Positions 31,088-41,303 of a stretch of DNA of 64,000 nt are shown here, in pieces; position 1 is the first letter of the stretch, and each line of letters starts with the position of its first letter. The notes beneath the pieces are model-generated. The model saw only the letters and a list, made by a program, of their open reading frames with translations. It ran no database searches and had not been told where the DNA came from. The translations under genes and the position numbers were made by a program. The stretch covers positions 64,480,561 through 64,544,560 of the forward strand of contig CM035807.1 in the NCBI GenBank assembly GCA_020466095.1. Direction: 5' to 3'. This DNA is from Chlorops oryzae (lineage: Eukaryota; Arthropoda; Insecta; Diptera; Chloropidae).

Positions 31088-32892
31088 CCAACTCCAGCCG
31101 CCTTTTCATCCGTGACAAACACACAAAACAATGTTTTCTCATCGACACCGAAGCTGACTTGTCAGAAGTTCCACGATCCTTCATCAAGAAATCTTTGGTT
31201 ATTATGGAAAACAATTTTCCAATTAATCTATATGCAGTCAATGGTACACAAATAAAGACTTTTGGTACTATTGTTATCGCCATAGACCTTGGCCTCCGTC
31301 GAAACTTCAAATGGAGATTCGTGGTAGCAGATGTTTCCAAAGCAATTATTGGCTCGGACTTTCTCACACATTTCCATCTCCTACCGGATTTAAAAAACCA
31401 ACAAAATATCGACGGAAAAACCCTCCTCAAGACTCCAGCAAGCATCTGCAAGCAACCCTCTTATGGAATCACAACAATTCTCAAGGACAACTCTCCTTAC
31501 ACCAAATTGCTGGCACAGTTTCCAGAGATTCGTACAACGTCTAATGCACTAAAACGTCTCCCACAACACACCGTTTACCATCACATTGCTACAAGTTGTC
31601 CACCTTGTCATGCAAGAAGTCGTAGACTCGATGCTAGCCGATTACAAGCAGCTAAAGAAGAATTTGAATACTTAATAGAATTGGGCATCATCCACCCTTC
31701 TAATTATCAATGGTCTAGTGCACTGCATTAAGTCCCAAAACAAGATGGATCTTGGAGATGCTGCGGAGATTATAGGCAACTCAATAATCAAACCTCGCCA
31801 GATCGATACAACATTCCGTTCCTAACCGATTGCAATGCCAACCTTCACGGATGTAAAACTTTTTCTACCTTGGATATGATTAGAGAATATCATCAGATCG
31901 ACGTATTTCCTGATGATGTTTGCAAAACAGCTATTGTCACACCATTTGGCGTATATGAATACCTCAAGATGCCGTTTGGCCTAAGGAATGCAGGGCAAAC
32001 GTTTCAACGCCTTATGGGTACAATATTACGCGGATTGGATTTTGTCTTTTGCTACTTGGACGATGCTTTAATCGCTTCCAAAGATGAAGAAGAACATATC
32101 AACAATATCCGTATTGTCTTTCAACGGTTTAGCGAATATGGAATCGTTCTCAACCAAGGAAAATGTAAATTCGGACTACCAGAAATTAATTTTCTAGGCC
32201 ATAAAATCACTTCAAAAGGAATTTTACAAATTGAGTCAAAAGTAGAAAAGATCGACAACTTGCCAAAGCCATCAACAGTGTCAGAAATGCGTCAATTTTC
32301 AGCGATGAGTAACTATTATCGAGATTTTTACCGAACGCTGTTGAAACTCAAATTCCTCTCAACGCATATCTCCAAGGAGCAAAAAGGAAAGACAAACGTC
32401 CTATCCTGTGGACAGAGGATGCATTTGAAAAATGTAAGTTACAACTGGCAAAGGCCACTTTACTTTCTCATCCAGATTCTCAAGCTAAACTTGCGCTTAA
32501 AGTACTTAGATGCCTCTGATTTTGCAGTTGGTGGGGTTGTCGAACAATTAATCGATGAGGAATGGCAACCGTTAGCATTCTTCTCAAAAACATTCACTTC
32601 AACTCAGAAAAATTATAGTACATATGACCGAGAATTACTGGCAGCATATATGGCTATACAACACTTTAGCTTTATGATAGAAGGACGATCGTTTATCTTA
32701 TCTACAGACCACAAACCGCTTTGTTTTGCATTAAAACAAAACGCTGAAAAACTAACTAAAAGACGTTTTCGTTATCTTGATTATATCGGTCAGTTTACAA
32801 CCGACATCCGACACATTTCGGGTCAAAACAATATAGTAGCTGACATATTATCAAGAATATCAGAATTTTCTTCGATAGATTACCACCATTAA
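31088..32892 (+). pseudogene. CsRn1-type protease, reverse transcriptase and RNase H
   Basis: The protease has CFLIDTEADLSEVP in place of the expected Asp-Thr-Gly, so its active site is altered. The region after it (YTKLLAQFPEI, TVYHHIATSCPPCHARSRRL) is typical of the clade. A TAA at 31729-31731 interrupts the RT. The RT palm resumes with STLDMIREYHQIDV, MPFGLRNAGQTFQRLM and the intact catalytic FCYLDDALIAS. RNase H has LKYLDASDFAVGGVVEQ, YDRELLAAYMAIQHF and LSTDHKPL. Between RT and RNase H the reading frame is damaged (about 32340-32500). The frame ends at 32892 near DILSRISEF. Confidence 0.9.
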
Positions 32893-33063
32893 TCGCAACT
32901 GCAACAAGAAGATGAAGAATTAAAGACATTATTAGAGTCCAATTCTAACCTTAACTTCAAGCGCATTCAACTACCGAATTCGTCAAACTTCATTTATTGC
33001 GATGTCTCTACTAATAAAGTTCGTCCCTTTATTCCGCATCCACTAAGAAGGACAGTATTTAAT

Positions 33064-33800
33064 ATGATTCACGACCTGTCGCACCCGAGTCATAGGTTCA
33101 CTAGAAAACTCACATGCGAACTTTTTGTGTGGCCTTCCATGAATCGTGACATAACTCACTGGTCGAAATGTTGTTTAACATGTCAATCTTCGAAAATCGC
33201 ACGCCATACAAAATCTCCAGTTGGAACTTTTCAACTTCCTTTGCGTAGATTTGCAGATATTCACGTCGATATAATTGGACCTTTACCACAATCCGAAGGA
33301 TTTCGATACATTCTCGCCGTTATTGATCGATTCACAAGATGGCCAGAAGCTATTCCAATGGAAGACATCACATCAACAACAGTCAGGAAAAAATTCTTTG
33401 AAGGTTGGATATCACGATTCGGCTGTCCGGACAATATTTATAGAAACAGAGGAGCACAGTTTACATCGTCGGTATTTTGCGGTTTAGCGACTTTCCTTGG
33501 ATCCAAGATCAAACATACCACTGCATATCATCCACAAGCAAACGGATTAATATAGAGATTCAATCGTACGCTTAAGACTGTTTTTTGTGTTGCCACAAAC
33601 AGGTACAATGGACCCAAGCATTACCAACTGTTCTCTTGGGACTTCGTGCAGCTTTTAAGGACGACCTAAATGCATCCTGTGCTGATCTGGTTTATGGAGA
33701 ACCTATTCACCTACCTGGTGAATTATTCAATTCAAGATCGATAACAAAACCGACGTCAGAATTTTTATTGAATCTTAGGTAAATAGTCGAAAGTCTTCGC
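33064..33800 (+). pseudogene. CsRn1-type integrase, broken active site
   Basis: MIHDLSHPSHRFTRKL and CCLTCQSSK form the His/Cys zinc module. The core has DIHVDIIGPLPQS (first Asp), then NIYRNRGAQFTSS where TDRGAQF is expected (second Asp lost), and QANGLI followed by a TAG exactly where the catalytic Glu codon should be, then RFNRTLK. The C-terminal part continues in other frames to about 34019 (LLGLRAAFKDDL, YGEPIHLPGELF). Two of three catalytic acids are therefore lost. Confidence 0.9.
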
Positions 33801-34091
33801 CCCACTCCTCCATCACACCATTCGAACGCTTCGGCTTTCGTAAGTAAGAATCTAAGCACTTGCTCTCATGTATGGCTACGCCACGATGGCGTCAGGAAAA
33901 CTTTACAGCAAAAATATTCTGGACCCCATGTTGTTTTAAAACGGAACCCCAAATATTTTACTATTCAAAAAGGAACAGCTGAAGAGACGGAGTCAATAGA
34001 TCGCCTTAAACCGGCTTAAATGGAGGTATCGTGTGAAGCAGTTTAACATATACAAGATCGTTCCGTGCGATTCACACTGCAAAGGGGGTAT

Positions 34092-34282
34092 TGTGGAAGT
34101 CGTTCCACTTGCCACTTGTGATCAACACAGCATTGCAGTTTTCTTAAAAATAGTTTTCTTAATGAATAAAATTATAATAACAATATATTTTCTCAAAAGG
34201 AAAATACATACAAGTTGAATATAAAATATTAATATCCTGTGTTTAAATCCTTAAACATTTAATTCCTTACTAGCAAGAAATA
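34092..34282 (+). repeat. 3' LTR of CsRn1-type element
   Basis: Preceded by the purine tract GCAAAGGGGGTAT. Same ends as the 5' LTR. About eight percent divergence between the LTRs implies an old insertion. Confidence 0.88.
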
Positions 34283-34797
34283 CTTGTTCTTTGTTGTTGT
34301 TAATTTACTTGCGCAATTTCACTGTGGGATTTTTAATGTACAGTGGCGGAACAAAGAGGGGACAGGTGATGGGAAATGTTTGAGCTGAAACATAACTCAC
34401 AACACATGTTTTTTTCTGCTCACTTTTCATTTTGCAGTTTGAAAATAAAAATAAATGCCTCAGATTGTGAAAAAATGTTTGAAAATCAATCAAATCAAAA
34501 ACCATCTATTTGAAGTCGTAAATGCAGACGGACAGTATGAAAGAGTTTTTGACAGATTCAACTAAAGGAGCTAAATTCAGATATTAAATTCATAGTCTAA
34601 GAAAGGCATAAACCGAAGAACTAAAATATTTCGTTGTTTTTAAAAAATTTTTATTTCAGTGAACGTCAATGTCATAATTTATATCATATAGCCTTTTACG
34701 TAAGAAGCCTTCATCGAATAGCTTAATTTGAAAGCATTTCAACAAAATGCATAAGATTTCATATTAACCAGTCCTTGTTGCTTATTATCCTTTTCAG
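34283..34797 (+). other. bib intron end: no gene, acceptor at 34797
   Basis: Non-repetitive sequence with no other coding signal. It ends with the pyrimidine-rich TTGCTTATTATCCTTTTCAG, the acceptor of the first bib exon. A CAGTGGCGG word at 34341 resembles a hAT terminus but has no partner. Confidence 0.6.
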
Positions 34798-34964
34798 ATC
34801 TATCATCTGTGAGGGCTTGGCCTCATTTTTTTACGTCTTCATTGTAAGTGGCGCAGCGGCTGGAGCTGGCGTAGGCGCAAGTGTTTCTTCTGTGCTCTTG
34901 GCAACCTCGCTTGCTTCTGGCTTCACGATGGCAACATTAACTCACTGCTTTCTTCGTATTTCAG
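34798..34964 (+). CDS. bib: big brain (bib) internal exon: first two membrane spans
   Basis: Big brain is a MIP/aquaporin-family membrane protein acting in Notch-dependent lateral inhibition during fly neurogenesis. This 167-bp exon encodes RSIICEGLASFFYVFIVSGAAAG (first membrane span; the first base completes an Arg codon begun upstream) and GVGASVSSVLLATSLASGFTMATLTHCFLRIS (second span), a close match to the Drosophila protein as I remember it. The acceptor is CAG at 34795-34797; the donor TCAG/GTACGT lies at 34965. The exon ends in phase 1, which fits the next exon (G then GT, Gly). The 5' coding exon with the cytoplasmic N-terminus was not found in the 34.8 kb upstream, though a short exon could have been missed. 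Confidence 0.92.
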
Positions 34965-35013
34965 GTACGTATAGTAGAAAAAAATTGCTTTGGGTATTAT
35001 TCACAGAAAAAAT

Positions 35014-35202
35014 CACTACCTCTGCTTCGCTATCTGTTTCTATTTTTTTGAACCACATACCGGCATTATATACACTTGTCTAACTGAGTGAGAGTGAAGT
35101 GCAGTGTGGCAAGACCCCATAACCACGGCGAGCTAGTCGAGGTAAAAGTCACCGTGCCGAACCGTTACTATTGCACCACAAATTCCTCCTCACACAGTTA
35201 CA
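35014..35202 (+). repeat. 3' part of an LTR, same family as solo LTR at 54041
   Basis: These 189 bp align without length difference to the last 189 bp of the LTR at 54041-54844 (54656-54844), from CACT(A/T)CCTCT to ...CCTCCTCACACA(G/T)TTACA. The first 615 bp of the LTR are missing. The fragment starts only 49 bp after the bib splice donor. It is followed by a primer-site-like CTGGCGCCCAACGACAGC, so this is a 5' LTR end with attached leader, not a solo LTR. Confidence 0.85.
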
Positions 35203-35203
35203 C

Positions 35204-35216
35204 TGGCGCCCAACGA
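35204..35216 (+). promoter_or_regulatory. Primer-binding site after the truncated LTR
   Basis: TGGCGCCCAACGA starts two bases after the LTR end TTACA; TGGCGCC is complementary to a tRNA CCA-end of Lys type as used by many retroelements. The tRNA assignment is tentative. Confidence 0.6.
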
Positions 35217-35240
35217 CAGCTATTTTATATTATATATATA

Positions 35241-35585
35241 TGTGAGAAGAGAGAGAGAGGAGGATAGGATAAAGAAGCAAAGAGACAGTCGCTCATTGTA
35301 AGTTGTCCGATTAAGTCGTTAGCGCGCATTTACTTAAGTTGTCTTTCCGTTACAGTTGTCAGTTGTCGGTACAATTCCATTTACAGTTGTCGGTCGTCGA
35401 AAGCGTGAAGTGAACCATAACTAGCGGATTGAAGGAATATACTTACCGTCTAATTAGTGAAACGAATACTTGATCTTTTAATGAAGTTTTTACGAACTAG
35501 AATACTTACTTTTTAAAACCAAAAACACTTGCGAACATAGAATATGAATTAAAGAATTTAAATCGAAATCCTTCCTCGTCTTACA
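35241..35585 (+). repeat. 5' LTR of 345-bp-LTR gypsy element
   Basis: It begins TGTGAGAAGAGAGAGAGAGG and contains repeated CAGTTGTC words (35355-35395). No clear TATA box is visible. PBS-like TGGGGGCTCAACC follows at 35588. Confidence 0.92.
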
Positions 35586-35587
35586 TT

Positions 35588-35600
35588 TGGGGGCTCAACC
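35588..35600 (+). promoter_or_regulatory. Primer-binding site, tRNA-Pro-like
   Basis: TGGGGGCTCAACC is two bases from the LTR end. Its first nine bases are those of the tRNA-Pro primer site known from other retroelements. Confidence 0.6.
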
Positions 35601-35646
35601 ATCTCAAAAAATTGAGTAAAAGATAATTAAAAACTTTAAATAAATT

Positions 35647-37339
35647 GTGAAAGTCCGTAAAAAAAAAAAAAAAAAAAATTTTTTTTTTAAAAAGAGAATT
35701 ACGAAAAATTGCGGTAAAAACCAATCAAATCAAGTTGAAAACGAAAATCTGCCGTTAATGAACACGGCATATTTCTTGCGGTCGAAGGGAGGGTCAGCGA
35801 AGTCAGAGGAGAACAACAACGAGGAAACCGGTTTTGGCGACAAAGTCGAGAAAGAAAAAAGAGCAGACAGTGGCGAACACGAAGAAGAAAAATTCGAAGA
35901 CAACGACGATGTTTTTGTCTATGCAAATAGCGAGCAAACATCAGAAGAAAGAGATACAGAGAGCGCACCGAATATTCTCGAAAAACAAAAAGACGCAGTA
36001 AGCAACGTAGGAAAACAAGAAGAAGAAGCAATGGCAGAAATGAGCGAACTCATAAAACTTCTTACACAGAAGTTCAAAACAGAAGACGAACAGCGACAAT
36101 CAACGCGCGCAGCAATATCAACAGAAAACGTCGACAGCGTTATCGGAGATTACAGCGGACAGTCACCCATACGAATAGAAAGCTGGTTTGAAAATTTTGA
36201 GCAATGTGCGACGGCTCTCAATTTGAGTGAAGAGCAAAAATATGTGTTCGCGCGCAAGAAAATGACAAAAACAGCAAAATTATTTGTGGACTCAGTATGC
36301 GTTTTCGATTATGACACACTCAAAAGGGAAGTCGAAAGAGAATTTCGACGTGACTCCGTAAGTGCAGATATACACAGGCAATGAGTATATGCTACACATG
36401 CGGCGTTTAGGTGCATTTGGCCAAGTGGACAAAACTTCGATCATTCGATACATAGTTGACGGAATAAATGAAAAGGCTGAAAATAAATTTTTCTTATATG
36501 CGGCTAAAAGCTTCGAAGACTTGAAAGTCTGGCTCGAAGCATATGAAAATCAGGTCGAAACAAACAGAGAAACAAAAGTAGACAAAAACCAAAATCACAA
36601 GGCAACAGAAAATAAAAAAGGAAAACGTGAACATTGCTTTAATTGCGGGTCTGTGGAGCATAGAAGAAGTGAATGTAAGCAACAAACGAAATGTTTTGCT
36701 TGTTATAAGACAGGAGATATCGCAAGAGATTGTCTAGCAAATGTACAAAAAGCAAGCGAAGTCAACGTATTAAATACGGCTATATACCGCCAGAAAATGC
36801 TAAAAACGATACAAATAAACAACGACAACGTATGTTGTTTAGTGGATAGTGGGGCGGAAATTTCGGTTTTAGAACATGCAGTTGCTAAAAGACTCAATGG
36901 CATTATCAATAAATGTAATGACAGCCTTTCGGGGTATGGAAATAGAAAAGTAAATGGTATTGGCACATTACAAGTGGAAATTGTGGTTGACGGTTTGGTA
37001 TGCGAGCACAACTTTTTGGTGGTACCAGACAATTTGTCCAAATATAAAGTGATTTTGGGTTTTGACTTCATAGGCAAATGTGAATACAGCTATGACAGAA
37101 GCGGTTATAAATTCATGCAGTTCATCCCGAATAACGAATATTGTATCAGCAACATTTCAATTGAAACTAAAGAAATTGAAGCGCCAATAAAATACAAAAG
37201 ACAAGTTGAAGAGATTATGGAAAGTTACTCGTCAAAAGGTGACGTCACAAGTTCTATAAGTATGAAAATCGTATTGTCGGAAGACGAAGTGGTGCGGCAT
37301 GTACCAAGGAGATTGCGATTACCAGAACAAAAACTTTGA
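35647..37339 (+). pseudogene. Gypsy gag and protease, one frame break
   Basis: The frame 35647-36384 has an acidic, Glu/Asp-rich N-terminal part, then a capsid-like region (RIESWFENFEQCATALNL, FARKKMTKTAKLFVD, LKREVEREF). After a frame change near 36365 the second frame (to 37339) continues capsid (YIVDGINEKAENKFF), two CCHC knuckles (CFNCGSVEHRRSEC; CFACYKTGDIARDC, with Lys-Thr-Gly in the second) and the protease (CCLVDSGAEISVLE, ILGFDFI). Both catalytic and zinc residues look kept. The start codon is uncertain; an ATG at 35758 begins the acidic part, while the long A/T runs at 35660-35690 are probably untranslated. Confidence 0.88.
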
Positions 37340-38337
37340 GTGACCAAATCGAAGACTGGCTGCAGAGGAAAATAATACGCCCATCAAGTTCAGAATATTG
37401 CAGTCGGATCGTCGTCGTAAATAAAAAAGATGGCAATAAGCGCTTATGTGTAGATTTCCGTGATTTAAACAGGATTGTTCAAAGAGATTGTTTTCCAGTG
37501 CCACTGATGGAAGAAGTTATTGACGCCCTAGAGGTGCACGCGTATTCACTACACTTGGTCTCGAGAACGCATTTTTCCACGTACCGATCGAAGAGAATTC
37601 TAAAAAGTATACGGCTTTCGTAACAAGGGATGGAATTTTTGAATTCAACAAAGCGCCATTCGGATTCTGTAATTCACCTGCGGTATTCGTCCGCTTCATC
37701 AACCACATTTTTCGCAACCTAGTCAGAGAAAATGTCATGCAAATGTATATCGACTACTTAATAATTCACTCAAAAACGGAAGAAGAAGGCATCACTAAAT
37801 TAAAGAAAGTTTTAAGTGTAGCGGAACAACATGGACTCAACATTAAGTGGCAAAAATGTAAATTCCTACAAACCGAAGTAGTTTATTTAGGCAAATTAAT
37901 AAAAAACGGATGTGTTTCACCAGAGCCAGAAAAATGTGTTGCCATTGAAAAATTTCCAGTACCGAAAAATGTGAAGCAGCTCCAGCAAATGGTAGGACTA
38001 TTTGGATATTTCCGCAAGTTGGTACGAGGGTATGCTCTCATTACAAAACCACTTACCAACCTCCTGAGAAAAGATGCTTAATTCATCATGGGTCTTGCAG
38101 AGATAGCAGCAACTGAGAAGATTAAGAGTGTACTCACCAGCCAACCAGTGTTGCGAATTTACTGCCCGTCTGCGCCAACCGAGCTACACACGGACGCGTC
38201 CAAAGATGGCCTCGGAGGAATTTTATTTCAATCATTTGACGAAAGACTACACCCTATATATTAATGGAGCAAAAAGACTACAAGAGCAGAGAGTAAACTA
38301 CATAGTTTCTACTTAGAAATAAAGGCGGCGTACTATG
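37336..38337 (+). pseudogene. Gypsy reverse transcriptase and RNase H start, broken
   Basis: The RT reads DQIEDWLQRKIIRPSSSEYC, VVNKKDGNKRLCVDFRDLNR in 37336-37620; a frame change then gives NKAPFGFCNSPAVFVRFIN and NVMQMYIDYLIIHSK in a third frame, where the YxDD active site has lost its second Asp (Tyr). LGKLIKNGCVSPEPEKC and MVGLFGYFRKLVRGY complete the thumb. A TAA near 38079 and frame damage in 38080-38337 break the RNase H start (LHTDASKDGLGGILFQ is split over frames). Confidence 0.88.
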
Positions 38338-38339
38338 CT

Positions 38340-39812
38340 GTGCAAAAATTTCGACATTACCTACTGGGACGAGAGTTTAAGTTGATTACAGACTGCCAAG
38401 CATTCAGGAGCACAACTGTGAAAAAAGATCTACCACCGGCTGTGGCACGCTGGATATTGTACCTAGAAGATTATACGTACACTATCGAGCATCGGAAAGG
38501 GACTTCAATGAAGCACGTAGACGCACTGAGCAGGGCACCAGCGAACATCATGGTAAGTAATGGAGAAGTAAGTGCCAGACTACGCATAGCACAAACGAAG
38601 GACGAACACTTTAAGGCCGTGAAACAAATCCTACAAAATCAAGAATACGAAAATTACGTGATCAAAAATGATATTTTGTTCAAAGACCAAGACGGGATGC
38701 TACTGTTTGCCGTACCACGTTCGATGGAATACCAGATCATCAAGGAGGAACACAAAAATGGGCACTTCGCGGTGGAAAAAACAGTGAATGCGATTCAACA
38801 ACGATATTTCATACCTCATTTGCGTCAAAAAACTGAAAAAGCGATTAGAAACTGTATAAAGTGCATCCTATTCAACAAGAAGACTGGCAAGCAAGAGGCC
38901 AAAATGCACATCATCAGTAAGGGAGACGCACCGCTGCTAACGATACATGTAGATCATCTTGGGCCGTTAGATGCTACCACAAAACTCTATAAACATATTT
39001 TTGCGATAATTGATGGTTTCAGCAAGTTCACATGGCTTTATCTTACAAAGTCGACGTCGGCAGGAGAAGCAGTCAGCAAATTGACCGAATGGGCTAACAT
39101 ATTCGGGGCACCGCATCGAATTATCAGCGACAGAGGCCCTGCATTTACATCGAATGAATTCAAAGACTGGTGTAAGGCGGAAGAGGTAGAGCACGTACTA
39201 ACGACAACAGGTGTACCAAGGGGTAATGGGCAGGTCGAATGCCTAAACCGAGTTGTGCTAAGTGTAATATCGAAAATATCAGCAGATCGATCAGAAACCT
39301 GGTATAAATACGTAAGTAAGGTACAAAGAGTCATCAACAGCACCGTCAACAAGTCAATTAAGCATACACCATTTGAAATCATGTTCGGCGTGAATATGAA
39401 GACACCAATGGATGTGAATATCAACGAAATAATAGAAGCAGAAGTAGCAGAAATATTTATGAAGGAACGCGACAGTACCAGAGAAAATGCAAGAAAAGAA
39501 ATCGTTGCCGCTCAACAGGAATACAAAAAACACTTTGATAATCGTCGAAAAGTCGAAAGGTCGTACGAAGTGGGCGATCTAGTAGCCATCAAACGATCCC
39601 AGTTCATTGCCGGAAAGAAGCTAGCCAACGAGTATTTAGGTCCCTTCGAAGTGAGCAAAGTTAAACGAAACGGCCGTTACGACGTTAAAAAGGCAGCAAA
39701 TTTTGAAGGCCCCAACACAACGTCAACAAGCTGCGACCTGATGAAATCCTGGAGGCAAGACGAACCCCATCTGTCCGGGACGGAAGAAGAATTGTCGAAT
39801 GGCCGAATGTGA
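38340..39812 (+). CDS. Gypsy RNase H C-terminus and integrase, open 490 codons
   Basis: This is the long uninterrupted 3' part of pol. RNase H end: KLITDCQAFRS and DALSRAPAN. Integrase zinc module: EHKNGHFAVEKTVNAIQQRYF with CIKC downstream. Catalytic core: IHVDHLGPLDAT (Asp), IISDRGPAFTSNEF (Asp), GNGQVECLNRVV (Glu), all three present. C-terminus has YLGPFEVSKVKRNGRYDV, a GPF-type module. The stop codon TGA is formed by the first bases of the 3' LTR (39808). Because the RT upstream is damaged, function would have to be assigned to a fragment; I call it a remnant that happens to be open. Confidence 0.9.
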   Translation: MQKFRHYLLGREFKLITDCQAFRSTTVKKDLPPAVARWILYLEDYTYTIEHRKGTSMKHVDALSRAPANIMVSNGEVSARLRIAQTKDEHFKAVKQILQNQEYENYVIKNDILFKDQDGMLLFAVPRSMEYQIIKEEHKNGHFAVEKTVNAIQQRYFIPHLRQKTEKAIRNCIKCILFNKKTGKQEAKMHIISKGDAPLLTIHVDHLGPLDATTKLYKHIFAIIDGFSKFTWLYLTKSTSAGEAVSKLTEWANIFGAPHRIISDRGPAFTSNEFKDWCKAEEVEHVLTTTGVPRGNGQVECLNRVVLSVISKISADRSETWYKYVSKVQRVINSTVNKSIKHTPFEIMFGVNMKTPMDVNINEIIEAEVAEIFMKERDSTRENARKEIVAAQQEYKKHFDNRRKVERSYEVGDLVAIKRSQFIAGKKLANEYLGPFEVSKVKRNGRYDVKKAANFEGPNTTSTSCDLMKSWRQDEPHLSGTEEELSNGRM

Positions 39813-40148
39813 GAAGAGAGAGAGAGGAGGATAGGATAAAGAAGCAAAGAGACAGTCGCTCATAGTAAGTTTTCCGATTAAGTCGTTAGCGCGCATTTAC
39901 TTAAGTTGTCTTTCCGTTACAGTTGTCAGTTGTCGGTACAATTCCATTTACAGTTGTCGGTCGTCGAAAGCGTGAAGTGAACCATAACAAGCGGATTGAA
40001 GGAATATACTTACCGTCTAATTAGTGAAACGAATACTTGATCTTTTAATGAAATTCTTACGAACTAGAATACTTACTTTTTAAAACCAAAAACACTTGCG
40101 AACATAGAATATGAATTAAAGAATTTAAACCGAAATCCTTCCTCGTCT

Positions 40149-40152
<4 letters not shown>
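39808..40152 (+). repeat. 3' LTR of 345-bp-LTR gypsy element
   Basis: Same 345 bp as the 5' LTR. It overlaps the pol stop codon and has no classical polypurine tract directly before it, only GGACGGAAGAAGAA about 25 bp upstream. Confidence 0.92.

Positions 40153-40215
<63 letters not shown>
40153..40215. repeat. (TA)n microsatellite
   Basis: About 63 bp of perfect TA follow the LTR. TA repeat also precedes the 5' LTR (35226-35240), so the element lies in a TA tract that may have expanded after insertion. Confidence 0.9.
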
Positions 40216-40219
<4 letters not shown>

Positions 40220-40734
40220 CCTTGATAATTTTTATTAATCTTTAATTTCACATTACCAAAACAAACAAACAAAAAATTATAAATAATGAATAAATAAATA
40301 AAAAAATTGAAGAAAAATATATAAATTGGATTTTGCAGTTTTTTTTACTCTGTTTTGCATATACGAATACAATAGCTATTAAAAGGATCTTCGGTTGATA
40401 CTTAATGGAAAGCTTTGGGGACCTATCTTTAAAATTTCCTTCTAAACAAAGGATAACAAGAAACAGGTATAGGCAACTTCAACAGTTATTAATTGCTGAT
40501 TTAACAAGCACTTCAGCAAAGCGACGAAAATCAACAGGTAGGGGAGGTTAATCCTGCAAATCAAGAAAAAAATGCGTAAGAAACTGTTAGGGGATTTACT
40601 GAAAATAAGGAAGAGGATTCTAATGGTATTACTCTGGAAACAGTTAAATGATCTTTTCCCTGATGACTCAGCAAAATCGATGAGTGGTGGGTTTCGTAAA
40701 AGATTTCAAAGATCTTTAAGATAGATTTGATAGA
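40216..40734. other. Leader-like region of older gypsy element
   Basis: AT-rich sequence with broken frames; short stretches (LPDDSAKSMSGGFRKRFQ-like at about 40658) suggest a decayed gag N-terminus. It could be the continuation of the leader that starts at 35203. Confidence 0.35.
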
Positions 40735-41303
40735 ATGGAAAATCGTATCGGAATTTTAGAAACCAGTAGTTCACAAGCTATTAAGAAAACACAGTCTACG
40801 CCACAAGCACCAAACTTCAATACGAGGTGGACTAACCCGGAGCAAATAATCCATTCTCGGGTAAATGAAACACTGAATAATATTGAGATACAGAGACTGA
40901 ATAAAATTGATTTAAATAAATGTCAGATTAAATTTGATGGATCCAATAAGGATATGACAGTCGAAAGCTTCATATAATATTTAGAATTGAGCGGATAGCC
41001 GAAACCCATAGAATTTCAACCGTTACCATGTTAAGGGACTTTCACTGTCTACTTAAAGACAATGCATGCAAATGGTATTGGCAGTTGTTAGAAGCAAACA
41101 AGCATAACCTCGATTTTGATTATGAGGATGTGAAGAGAGAACTACTTAGTCATTTCAAATCGTCGCAAACAGATTTGGAAATCATACGAGAGTTGGTAGA
41201 ACGGAAGCAACACATAGGCGAGTCCTTTGATGATTGCTACACGGATATACATAATATCAGTTTTAGGCTATTGATGTGTGGACAAGAGTTAAAAGCCGAA
41301 TGA
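40735..41303 (+). pseudogene. Degenerate gypsy gag (mdg3/Blastopia-like)
   Basis: Open pieces 40735-40977 and 41028-41303 give gag: LNKCQIKFDGSNKDMTVESFI, then LLKDNACKWYWQLLEANKH, FDYEDVKRELLSHFKSSQTDLEIIRELVERKQ and ESFDDCYTDIHNISFRL. A stop and a short gap separate them. CKWYWQ and the FDDCY segment are seen in gags of this group. Confidence 0.8.

Larger units (their letters stand above)
29980..34282 (+). mobile_element. CsRn1/Kabuki-type gypsy element, full length, 4-bp target duplication
   Basis: The LTRs are 29980-30171 and 34092-34282 (about 191 bp, both starting TGTGGAAGTCGTTCC and ending AGCAAGAAATA), differing at roughly 15 positions by eye. CTTG flanks both sides (29976-29979 and 34283-34286). 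The primer site is TGGTGACCCCG, complementary to the 3' end of tRNA-Trp, and gag has a CHCC-type knuckle; both are known CsRn1-clade traits. Gag and pol contain many lesions, so it is an old, dead but structurally complete copy. Confidence 0.92.
35241..40152 (+). mobile_element. Gypsy element with 345-bp LTRs in a TA repeat
   Basis: 5' LTR 35241-35585 and 3' LTR 39808-40152 are both exactly 345 bp, TGTGAGAAGAG to CGTCTTACA, with six differences by my count (about 1.7 percent). Both flanks are TA repeats, so the 4-bp target duplication is ATAT/TATA. The internal order gag, protease, RT, RNase H, integrase is complete and there is no env. Several frame changes in gag and pol make this copy non-functional even though its LTRs are young. 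The element is in sense orientation inside the first bib intron. Confidence 0.93.

Noticed and set aside
34341..34365. CAGTGGCGG word like a hAT terminus upstream of the bib exon
   Set aside because: No inverse partner or target duplication was found nearby.
34775..35083. A 102-codon single ORF covering the bib exon
   Set aside because: The part before 34798 and after 34964 is intron; splice sites and homology define the exon.
35699..36031. Leu/Arg-rich reverse-strand open frame
   Set aside because: It is antisense to the acidic part of gag.
40057..40272. Reverse-strand open frame with a long Ile-Tyr run
   Set aside because: It is only the translation of the (TA)n microsatellite.
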